10,049 bases of DNA from Flavobacteriales bacterium (GTDB taxonomy: Bacteria; Bacteroidota; Bacteroidia; Flavobacteriales; BACL11): NCBI GenBank assembly GCA_018664745.1, contig JABJNS010000060.1, positions 1-10,049 of the forward strand, read 5' to 3'. The translations under genes and the position numbers were made by a program. Shown here one piece after another: positions 1 through 5,563 of the stretch. The stretch's first letter is position 1, and every line of letters starts with the position of its first letter. The notes beneath the pieces are model-generated. The model saw only the letters and a list, made by a program, of their open reading frames with translations. It was not told the DNA's origin and made no database searches.

Positions 1-22
1 CTGAAAGGCTGGTTTTTTGTTT

Positions 23-796
23 TTATAGAACCCCCAACCCAATAGCAATTGCCATTAGCATAATCATTACCGCAACAGTAATTTGCACAAATGTAGTCGT
101 GATTTTCTTCAGTAGTTTTTTACCAATTAAAGCTCCAGCAAAGGCAGCCAATACAGCAGCTAAAAGTAAATTGATATTTTCTTCTATTCCCATAGAACTA
201 TATTTTGTAAAATAAACTGACACTCTTGAAATATCAATCACAGAGGAAATCATAACCCCAGTAGCAATAAAACTTTCTTTGCTCAATCCACACTTAATTA
301 AGAAAGCACTTCTTAGCGCCCCTTGATGTCCTGACAGCCCTCCAAAAAAACCACTAATAACACCTCCAAAAAATAGTTTGTTTTCATCAAACTCTAATTT
401 TTTGAAAAAGGGTAATAATTCCAAAAATGCAAAAGCAAACATTAAAATAGCAATCATCACTTTTATGGGAGTAATCATAAATTCTTTTGCTCCTAAAGTA
501 TAAGTGTACCATGCTGTAGTTTCAGAAAAGGACATTAGTATCCATGCTCCAATTAATGCACTCACTATAGCGGGAGCACCAAATTGTATAACAATTCTCC
601 AATTAGCTTCTTTCCCTACTAAATACATTTTAAAGAGGTTGTTTAGCAAATGCACAACTCCTGTTAAGGCAATTGCCATTTCCAAAGGAAAGAAAAGTGC
701 AAAAACAGGCATCAGGATAGTTCCTAAACCAAAACCCGAAAAGAAAGTAAGTAGTGATGCAAAAAATGCGGCTAAACAGATTAAAAGAATTTCCAT
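23..796 (-). CDS. TauE/SafE-family (DUF81) membrane transporter
   Basis: A 257-residue, almost wholly hydrophobic protein with about eight predicted membrane segments (roughly residues 3-23, 26-46, 72-92, 108-130, 142-165, 175-196, 205-225, 236-256). Two related glycine-rich repeats mark the halves of the family fold: SGFGLGT at 20-26 and SGFFGGLSGHQGALRSAFL at 147-165. The length is normal for the TauE/SafE family, whose members are inner-membrane anion exporters linked to sulfite, sulfoacetate or other organic anions. The actual substrate cannot be told from the sequence. The gene begins 6 bases after the pheS stop, so it probably rides on the pheS transcript. No sulfur-metabolism gene is nearby, so the context does not narrow the substrate. 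Family assignment is firm; function is only general. Confidence 0.88.
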   Translation of the reverse strand: MEILLICLAAFFASLLTFFSGFGLGTILMPVFALFFPLEMAIALTGVVHLLNNLFKMYLVGKEANWRIVIQFGAPAIVSALIGAWILMSFSETTAWYTYTLGAKEFMITPIKVMIAILMFAFAFLELLPFFKKLEFDENKLFFGGVISGFFGGLSGHQGALRSAFLIKCGLSKESFIATGVMISSVIDISRVSVYFTKYSSMGIEENINLLLAAVLAAFAGALIGKKLLKKITTTFVQITVAVMIMLMAIAIGLGVL

Positions 797-802
797 CTAG
801 AT

Positions 803-1819
803 TTAAATGTTTTTGTCAAACTGCTTTAAGAAACGAACATCATTCTCAAAAAATAGGCGCAAATCTTTTACTCCATATTTTAGCATAGCAATTCTTTCAA
901 TTCCCATTCCAAAAGCGTAACCTGTATATTTTTTAGAATCAATTCCACAGTTTTCTAATACATTTGGATCCACCATTCCACAACCTAAAATCTCTAAATA
1001 CCCTGTATATTTACACACATTACATCCTTTGCTATTGCAAATATTACAGCTAACATCTACTTCTGCACTTGGTTCTGTAAACGGAAAGTAAGAAGGCCTT
1101 AATCTTATTTTTGTTTTTTCGCCAAACATCTCTTTTGCAAAATATAATAGTGCTTGTTTTAAGTCTGCAAAACTTACATTTTCGTCAATGTACAACCCTT
1201 CCACTTGATGAAATATACAATGCGCACGAGCAGAAATAGCTTCATTTCTGTATACTCTTCCTGGCGATAAAGTTCTGATTGGAGGTTTATTGTTTTCCAT
1301 ATACCTTACCTGTACTGATGAGGTGTGTGTCCTAAGTAAAACATCAGGATTAGTTTGAATAAAGAAAGTGTCCTGCATATCTCTTGCAGGATGTTCTTCT
1401 GGTAAATTTAAAGCTGAAAAATTATGCCAATCATCTTCAATTTCTGGTCCTTCACTTACGGTAAATCCAATTCGGTTAAAAATTTCTGCAATTTGGTTTC
1501 TCACCAATGAAATAGGGTGTCTACTCCCTAAATTATCTAAAGAAACAGGACGACTTAAATCAATCTCTTCTCCTTTTTCTTCTGTCTCAAAACTTCCTTT
1601 ATACTCATCAACTTTGTCTTGTGCATTTTGCTTAAGCGTATTTATAGCTTGTCCAAATTCTTTTTTACTTTCATTAGGAACCTCTTTGAATGCAGCAAAT
1701 AAAGCATTCATTTCCCCTTTTTTACCTAAAAACTTTAGGCGAAATTCTTCTGTCTCTTTCTCTGATTTTGGAACAAAATTTGCAACTTCTTGTAGTAATT
1801 CCTTTACCTTTTCTAACAT
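803..1819 (-). CDS. pheS: phenylalanine--tRNA ligase alpha subunit
   Basis: Catalytic subunit of the (alpha-beta)2 class II enzyme that charges tRNA-Phe in the cytoplasm; 338 residues, normal length. Residues 1-85 form the charged N-terminal coiled-coil arm that contacts tRNA. Class II motif 1 lies around 106-125. Motif 2 is seen as RVYRNEAISARAH (188-200), followed by the Phe-specific FHQVEGL (203-209). Motif 3 is GMGIERIAMLKYG (304-316). A CxxC-x4-CxxC cluster (Cys258, 261, 266, 269) precedes LEILGCGMV; it is a plausible zinc site of the kind seen in many PheS proteins. The active-site alanine in GYAFGMG (Ala302, matching the Escherichia coli residue linked to p-Cl-Phe sensitivity) is present. 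The beta subunit gene pheT is not adjacent in the window: the next gene downstream is a transporter. Split pheS and pheT are common in Bacteroidota. Confidence 0.98.
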   Translation of the reverse strand: MLEKVKELLQEVANFVPKSEKETEEFRLKFLGKKGEMNALFAAFKEVPNESKKEFGQAINTLKQNAQDKVDEYKGSFETEEKGEEIDLSRPVSLDNLGSRHPISLVRNQIAEIFNRIGFTVSEGPEIEDDWHNFSALNLPEEHPARDMQDTFFIQTNPDVLLRTHTSSVQVRYMENNKPPIRTLSPGRVYRNEAISARAHCIFHQVEGLYIDENVSFADLKQALLYFAKEMFGEKTKIRLRPSYFPFTEPSAEVDVSCNICNSKGCNVCKYTGYLEILGCGMVDPNVLENCGIDSKKYTGYAFGMGIERIAMLKYGVKDLRLFFENDVRFLKQFDKNI

Positions 1820-1833
1820 TGTAATAATTTGTA

Positions 1834-1841
1834 TATATTTG
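1834..1841 (+). promoter_or_regulatory. bacteroidetal -7 element upstream of the small lipoprotein gene
   Basis: TATATTTG is a perfect match to the TAnnTTTG element read by the primary sigma factor of Bacteroidota. It lies 28 bases before the ATG at 1870, giving a predicted leader of roughly 25 bases. I find no TTG/TTTG element at the expected 17-23 base spacing, so this half-site is suggestive only. Confidence 0.45.
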
Positions 1842-1869
1842 CTAATTCAATTACAAAGAAACAATAATT

Positions 1870-2247
1870 ATGCTAAATAGGATTTTTAAAACTGTATTAT
1901 TAGGAGTTTTTGCTCTAGTGATCACAACTACATTTACTTCTTGTAAAAAAGAAAAAGAAACAATAGCAGTAATTATTGTAAAAGATATTAATGGAAATGT
2001 AGTGCCAGAAGTGTTAGTTAAATTATCTCCTGAACCAATATTATCTCCAAGTGGAGAGCTTCCTGAATCTGAACTAACTAAAACAAATTATACTGATGCA
2101 AATGGAAGAGTTCAATTTACTTATGAGTTAGAGGCAATATTAAATGTTAAAGCAACTATAACAATTGATAATGATGATTTTGAAGGGACAAATATCATTC
2201 GAATGCTAAAAGGGAAAACAACTACAAAAGTAGTTGAGATTTCATAG
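1870..2247 (+). CDS. small lipoprotein with Ig-like/CarboxypepD_reg-like domain
   Basis: A 125-residue predicted lipoprotein of unknown function. Residues 1-24 form a signal peptide with a basic start (LNRIFK), a hydrophobic core and the lipobox FTSC, so Cys25 would be lipidated. The residues after it are KKEKE; a Lys/acidic patch just after the Cys resembles the signals that send lipoproteins to the cell surface in Capnocytophaga, so surface exposure is possible (inference). Residues 33-125 look like one beta-sandwich: VKDINGNVVPEVLVKLSP, then a Thr/Asn turn, then TDANGRVQFTYE, the pattern of bacterial Ig-like or carboxypeptidase-regulatory-like domains. It stands alone, divergent from pheS (50-base gap) and convergent with the next gene (11-base gap). 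No catalytic residues are apparent. A binding or structural envelope role is likely, but the ligand is unknown. Confidence 0.85.
   Translation: MLNRIFKTVLLGVFALVITTTFTSCKKEKETIAVIIVKDINGNVVPEVLVKLSPEPILSPSGELPESELTKTNYTDANGRVQFTYELEAILNVKATITIDNDDFEGTNIIRMLKGKTTTKVVEIS
2215..2236 (-). terminator. possible intrinsic terminator for the 107-residue protein gene
   Basis: Read on the minus strand, CAACTAC-TTTT-GTAGTTG forms a perfect 7-bp stem with a 4-base loop, followed at once by TTTT, then CCC and another short T run. It lies 23 bases past the stop of the minus-strand gene ending at 2259, the right place for its terminator, but it is inside the last codons of the convergent lipoprotein gene. 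The stem is short and only 3 of its 7 pairs are G-C, so termination strength is uncertain. On the plus strand no T run follows. Confidence 0.4.
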
Positions 2248-2258
2248 ATATAAACAAG

Positions 2259-2582
2259 CTACCCTAAGTACTTAATTATTGCTTCCTTCATGAGTAGTCC
2301 TTGTTTGTTCTCATCTAGGTTTTTGAGTGCCTTAAGCTCTATCCAATGAGGCCAACCCTCTTCATCAATCCTATCAAATTTGTAATAACCAAAAGGGGTT
2401 AGAATTTTACAAACAGCTACATGTAAGATGTCTAGTTTTTCTTCACGCCCAAATCGTTTTATTCCCATATTCAATTCTTGTACACCAATTAAGTAAAGGA
2501 TACCTTTTAAACTCATCTCATCATCAAACTTTTTTTCAAGTTTAAGTACTAGTTCACCCCATTTTTTATTCACATCTTCCAT
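2259..2582 (-). CDS. conserved hypothetical protein, Bacteroidota type, 107 residues
   Basis: A soluble 107-residue protein with no signal peptide or membrane segment. I do not recognise a named domain, but it resembles a small protein widely annotated as hypothetical in Bacteroidota. The parts that look constrained are LIGVQELN (31-38), REEKLDILHVAVCKIL (46-61) and GYYKFDRIDEEGWPHW (65-80), with a helical C-terminus rich in Leu and Lys. The pattern suggests a mainly alpha-helical fold with an acidic-aromatic loop before the last helix. A single Cys (58) and two His (54, 79) do not form an obvious metal site. The chosen ATG is supported by a -7 promoter element ending 4 bases before it. It is divergent from cvpA across only 33 bases, so the two may be expressed together. 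Function unknown. Confidence 0.85.
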   Translation of the reverse strand: MEDVNKKWGELVLKLEKKFDDEMSLKGILYLIGVQELNMGIKRFGREEKLDILHVAVCKILTPFGYYKFDRIDEEGWPHWIELKALKNLDENKQGLLMKEAIIKYLG

Positions 2583-2586
2583 ACTG

Positions 2587-2594
2587 CAAAAGTA
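2587..2594 (-). promoter_or_regulatory. -7 element abutting the start of the 107-residue protein gene
   Basis: Read on the minus strand, TACTTTTG (matching TAnnTTTG) is followed by CAGT and then the ATG at 2582. With the element centred near -7, transcription would begin within about 1-3 bases of the start codon, implying a leaderless or nearly leaderless mRNA. The same string stands before pgk. No -33 TTG was found at the usual spacing. Confidence 0.55.
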
Positions 2595-2602
2595 ATTTTT
2601 AA

Positions 2603-2610
2603 TACCTTTA
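2603..2610 (+). promoter_or_regulatory. near-consensus -7 element before cvpA
   Basis: TACCTTTA matches TAnnTTTG at all positions but the last and ends 5 bases before the cvpA ATG. It sits back to back with the minus-strand -7 element at 2587-2594, so the 33-base gap would hold two divergent promoters. The missing final G and the absence of a clear -33 element keep confidence low. Confidence 0.35.
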
Positions 2611-2615
2611 CTTTC

Positions 2616-3161
2616 ATGAATTATTTAGATATTATAATCGTAATTCCATTAGTATACGGAATGATTAAAGGTTTTTACAATGGGTTAGTTAAAGAAATTA
2701 CTGCTTTACTTGCTTTGGTAGTTGGTGTTTATGTGGCCATTAACTTTTCAGAATATCTGGAGCCAAAAGTTGTAGAGGTATTAGGAGGATATGAACAGTT
2801 TGTTTCAATTATAGCCTTTGGTGTTTTATTTTTGGTTACTGTTTTGTTGATTAAAACTCTAGGATTTGTTGTTGATAAACTTACAAAGGCTTTAGCGCTT
2901 GGTATTGTAAGTAGATTTTTGGGTGGTATTTTTGGGCTGTTAAAAGTGCTAGTAATTTTTAGTTTTCTCCTATTTGTTATTACGGATTATAATTTAGTTG
3001 ATAAAAAGACTAAAAATGATTCAGTATTATTTAAGCCTTTAGTTGATGTTGCGGCAATAATTACACCACAATTAAAAAAGCATCAATCTATTTTAGATAA
3101 GGTAAATAAAGAGGCGGAAAAAGCCAAAGAAAAAATAGATGAAAAATCTAGTCCTGAATAG
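2616..3161 (+). CDS. cvpA: CvpA-family inner-membrane protein
   Basis: A 181-residue protein with four predicted membrane segments (about residues 2-19, 27-43, 61-83 and 101-123), matching the four-helix CvpA/colicin V production family. Family hallmarks are MNYLDIIIVIPLVYGMIKGFY near the start (Asp5 and the Gly15-Lys18-Gly19 pattern), then LVKEITALLALVVG, and SRFLGGIFGLLKV (99-111). Escherichia coli CvpA was named for colicin V export and has been linked to envelope stress and bile resistance; its molecular activity is not settled. Residues 153-178 form a charged Lys/Glu-rich cytoplasmic tail, probably helical. The coding end overlaps the convergent pgk gene by 14 bases. In Escherichia coli cvpA neighbours purF; here it does not, so context gives no functional hint. 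Confidence 0.9.
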   Translation: MNYLDIIIVIPLVYGMIKGFYNGLVKEITALLALVVGVYVAINFSEYLEPKVVEVLGGYEQFVSIIAFGVLFLVTVLLIKTLGFVVDKLTKALALGIVSRFLGGIFGLLKVLVIFSFLLFVITDYNLVDKKTKNDSVLFKPLVDVAAIITPQLKKHQSILDKVNKEAEKAKEKIDEKSSPE

Positions 3162-4338
3162 CAACTACTGCAGGTAATTCTTTCCCCTCTAAGTATTCTA
3201 GCATTGCACCACCTCCTGTTGAGATGTAAGATACTTTATCTGCAAAGCCAAATTGTTTTACAGCAGCAACAGAATCACCACCACCAACTAATGAGAATGC
3301 TCCATTTTTTGTTGCCTCACAAATAGCTTCTCCTATTTTTTTTGTTCCGTTTGCAAAGTTTTTCATTTCAAAAACTCCCATTGGTCCATTCCAAATAATT
3401 GTTTTGGAATCAAGAATTGCATTTGAAAAATGAGCAATACTTTCCGAACCAATATCAAGTCCCATAAATCCGTTTTGCACATTTGTTATTGCTGAACTTT
3501 GGATATCTGCATCATTATTAAAGTCATCAGCATTTACAGAATCAGAAGGTAATAATAATTGTACCCCTTTTTCCTTGGCATCAGTAATTAGTGTTTTTGC
3601 TAATGCTACTTTTTCATCTTCCACTAAGGAATTTCCAATACTACCTCCCATTGCTTTTGCAAAAGTATAAGCCATTCCCCCTCCAATTATAAGGTTGTCT
3701 ACTTTATCAAAAAGAGAAGTAATCACATCAATTTTCCCTGTTATTTTTGCCCCACCAATAATAGCTGTAAAAGGTCGTTCAGGGTTATCCAAAGCTTTTT
3801 CTAAAGAAGAAATCTCATTGCTTAATAAGAGTCCGAAATATTTATTATCTGGAAAGTAATCAGCAATAATTGCTGTTGAAGCATGCGCTCTATGTGCAGT
3901 TCCAAATGCATCATTTACATATACATCTCCAAGGTTCGCCAATTGTTTGGCAAAACCTATATCTCCTGATTTTTCTTCTTTGTAAAAACGTAAGTTTTCT
4001 AAAACAAGAACATCTCCATTTTCCATATTTTCAACATCAGCAATAGTATTTTCTCCTACACAATCACTGCTAAAACTAACAGGAGTTGCAAGTAAGTCAG
4101 AAAGATGTTTTACGGTATGTTTTAGTGAAAAACGCTCTTCAAAACCATTTTTTGGCCTTCCAAGATGTGACATAATAATTGCTTTACCTCCGTCTGCCAG
4201 TACTTTTTTAATTGTAGGAAGTGCAGCTTGTATCCTGCTGTCATCAGTAATCTTAAAATATTCATCTAGAGGAACATTAAAATCAACACGGATTAAAACT
4301 CTTTTTCCTGATAAGGATATATTGCTTATATTTTTCAT
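3148..4338 (-). CDS. pgk: phosphoglycerate kinase
   Basis: Cytosolic glycolytic enzyme transferring phosphate between 1,3-bisphosphoglycerate and ADP; 396 residues, normal length. The N-terminal substrate-binding lobe shows RVDFNVPLD (17-25), SHLGRP (57-62), ENLRFYKEE (114-122) and NDAFGTAHRAHAS (142-154). The hinge and nucleotide lobe show GGAKITGKI (195-203, with Lys198 and Lys202), WNGPMGVFE (316-324), GGGDS (352-356) and STGGGAMLEYLEGK (373-386). GGGDS carries Ser where many orthologues have Thr, a conservative change. All recognised catalytic and nucleotide-binding motifs are present, so the enzyme should be active. The gene stands alone, not next to gapA, and its start lies 4 bases after a -7 promoter element. 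Its last 14 bases overlap the coding end of cvpA on the other strand. Confidence 0.98.
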   Translation of the reverse strand: MKNISNISLSGKRVLIRVDFNVPLDEYFKITDDSRIQAALPTIKKVLADGGKAIIMSHLGRPKNGFEERFSLKHTVKHLSDLLATPVSFSSDCVGENTIADVENMENGDVLVLENLRFYKEEKSGDIGFAKQLANLGDVYVNDAFGTAHRAHASTAIIADYFPDNKYFGLLLSNEISSLEKALDNPERPFTAIIGGAKITGKIDVITSLFDKVDNLIIGGGMAYTFAKAMGGSIGNSLVEDEKVALAKTLITDAKEKGVQLLLPSDSVNADDFNNDADIQSSAITNVQNGFMGLDIGSESIAHFSNAILDSKTIIWNGPMGVFEMKNFANGTKKIGEAICEATKNGAFSLVGGGDSVAAVKQFGFADKVSYISTGGGAMLEYLEGKELPAVVAIQD

Positions 4339-4342
4339 GCTG

Positions 4343-4376
4343 CAAAAGTAAAATAAATGCTAAAAATCGCCACAAA
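4343..4376 (-). promoter_or_regulatory. pgk promoter with -7 and -33 elements
   Basis: On the minus strand TTTG (4376-4373) is followed after 22 bases by TACTTTTG (4350-4343), then CAGC and the pgk ATG. This fits the bacteroidetal TTG-N17-23-TAnnTTTG promoter. The predicted start of transcription falls within a few bases of the ATG, so pgk mRNA is probably leaderless or nearly so. Confidence 0.6.
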
Positions 4377-4381
4377 TTATT

Positions 4382-4389
4382 TATATTTG
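4382..4389 (+). promoter_or_regulatory. -7 element for the holB-ricT-gldH-PBP1A-scoA operon
   Basis: TATATTTG is a perfect TAnnTTTG match ending 17 bases before the holB ATG, which predicts a leader of roughly 14 bases. No TTG is present at the expected -33 position. It shares a 68-base gap with the divergent pgk promoter and is the only good candidate promoter for the long plus-strand operon. Confidence 0.5.
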
Positions 4390-4406
4390 ACATAAATAAA
4401 TTTTGA

Positions 4407-5558
4407 ATGTTATTTAAGGAGATAGTAGGGAGTTTAAGCACGAAAAGACAACTGATTGAGGGGGTTAAGAATAATCGCGTTAGCCATGCTCAGCTTTTAT
4501 CTGGAAAAAGTGGTAGTGCTAAATTGGCATTAGCGTTAGCTTATGCTCAATTTTTGAACTGTGAAAACAGAATTGAAGATGATTCTTGTAATACTTGTTC
4601 TTCCTGTTTAAAATATAACAACCTATCTCATCCTGATTTACACATTATTGTACCTGTTTTAAAGGTGAATAGTATTAAAGCTCCGGTAAGCGACCATTTT
4701 ATTGGGCAGTGGCGGGAGTTTATAACGGATAATTATTATGGTTCGTTAAACGATTGGATTGATTCTTTTGGAACTGAAAATAAAACAGGACAGCAAGGAA
4801 CAATTTATAAAGATGAGGCAAATAATATTCATAAAAAACTGAGCCTTAAAAATTATGAGGCTGTTTATAGGGTGGTGCTGATTTGGATGCCAGAAAGAAT
4901 GAATTTAGAGGTTTCCAATAAGTTATTGAAGTTGTTTGAAGAACCTCCTAAAGGCACTATTTTTCTTTTAGTAACTGAAAACGCAAATCAGTTGTTGCCA
5001 ACTATTATTTCTAGGTTGCAAACAATAAAAATTGCTGATTTTACGGCTGAGGATATTGTTAGTCATTTTGGTGAAAATGTACTGTCATTAGAAAAAGCAA
5101 AACAGTTAAGGAATTTAACAGATGCTGATTTGGGAAAAATTAGTCAAATCCTTACCGATAAAGAAAGTAATCTGGATTTGTTCAATGATTTTTCATCTTG
5201 GATGCGTTTGTCATATAAAATGGATGTGCAAGGAATTTCAAAGTGGGTAGATGAACTTTCAGTAAAGGGAAGAAAACAGCAGAAATTATTTTTGTCCTAT
5301 GCAATAAAAATGGTCAGGGAGTGCCTTATTTATAATTTTGCTAGTAATTCACTCCTTAAAACAAATGAAAATGAACTTGCTTTTTTAACTAAATTTTCAC
5401 CCTTTATACATGAGGAAAATAGTGTTTTGATAGTTGAGAAATTAGAAGAATCAATAAAAGCAATTAACCGAAATGCAAATGCTAAAATCTTATTTTTTGA
5501 GCTCTCACTTCAAATGGTGAAATTCTTAAAACTTAAGCGTAAGTTTGCAGTAAAATAA
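4407..5558 (+). CDS. holB: DNA polymerase III subunit delta prime
   Basis: Clamp-loader subunit that helps open the beta clamp at primer-template junctions; 383 residues. The AAA+ core starts with HAQLLSGKSGSAKLALALAYAQ-type sequence: the P-loop GKSGSAKL (33-40) departs from GxxGxGKT, as expected for a delta prime subunit that need not hydrolyse ATP. A zinc module of spacing C-x8-C-x2-C-x2-C is present (Cys52, 61, 64, 67). The sensor region reads VVLIWMPERMN (156-166), NKLLKLFEEPPKGT (171-184) and TIISRLQTI (199-207). The usual SRC motif is SRL here: the arginine finger (Arg203) is kept but Cys is replaced by Leu. The C-terminal third is helical, as in the clamp-loader collar. It is the first gene of the operon, 5 bases before ricT. 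Confidence 0.9.
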   Translation: MLFKEIVGSLSTKRQLIEGVKNNRVSHAQLLSGKSGSAKLALALAYAQFLNCENRIEDDSCNTCSSCLKYNNLSHPDLHIIVPVLKVNSIKAPVSDHFIGQWREFITDNYYGSLNDWIDSFGTENKTGQQGTIYKDEANNIHKKLSLKNYEAVYRVVLIWMPERMNLEVSNKLLKLFEEPPKGTIFLLVTENANQLLPTIISRLQTIKIADFTAEDIVSHFGENVLSLEKAKQLRNLTDADLGKISQILTDKESNLDLFNDFSSWMRLSYKMDVQGISKWVDELSVKGRKQQKLFLSYAIKMVRECLIYNFASNSLLKTNENELAFLTKFSPFIHEENSVLIVEKLEESIKAINRNANAKILFFELSLQMVKFLKLKRKFAVK

Positions 5559-5563
5559 AACAA

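Noticed and set aside
504..800. Plus-strand open frame of 98 codons opposite the TauE/SafE gene
   Set aside because: It is an antisense shadow of a well-supported membrane protein, with no recognisable motif of its own.
1021..1060. CxxC cluster in pheS as a possible inserted zinc-finger domain
   Set aside because: The CxxC-x4-CxxC segment lies just before LEILGCGMV at a place where many normal PheS proteins carry the same cluster, so it is not an insertion.
1854..1861. TTTCTTTG on the minus strand as a -7 element for pheS
   Set aside because: It lacks the conserved A at position 2 of TAnnTTTG and has no -33 partner, so the match is too weak to annotate.
1368..1880. Plus-strand open frame of 170 codons opposite pheS
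   Set aside because: It is Ser- and Leu-rich, as expected for the complement of a charged coiled-coil region, and it runs antisense to clear PheS motifs.
2265..2274. Perfect 10-base palindrome TAAGTACTTA
   Set aside because: It lies within coding sequence in AT-rich DNA, where such a short palindrome is expected by chance, and no second copy was noticed.
3112..3125. GGCGGAAAAAGCC near the cvpA end as a hairpin
   Set aside because: Only a three-base-pair stem can form and it lies in the Lys/Glu-rich codons of the CvpA tail, so it does not support a terminator.
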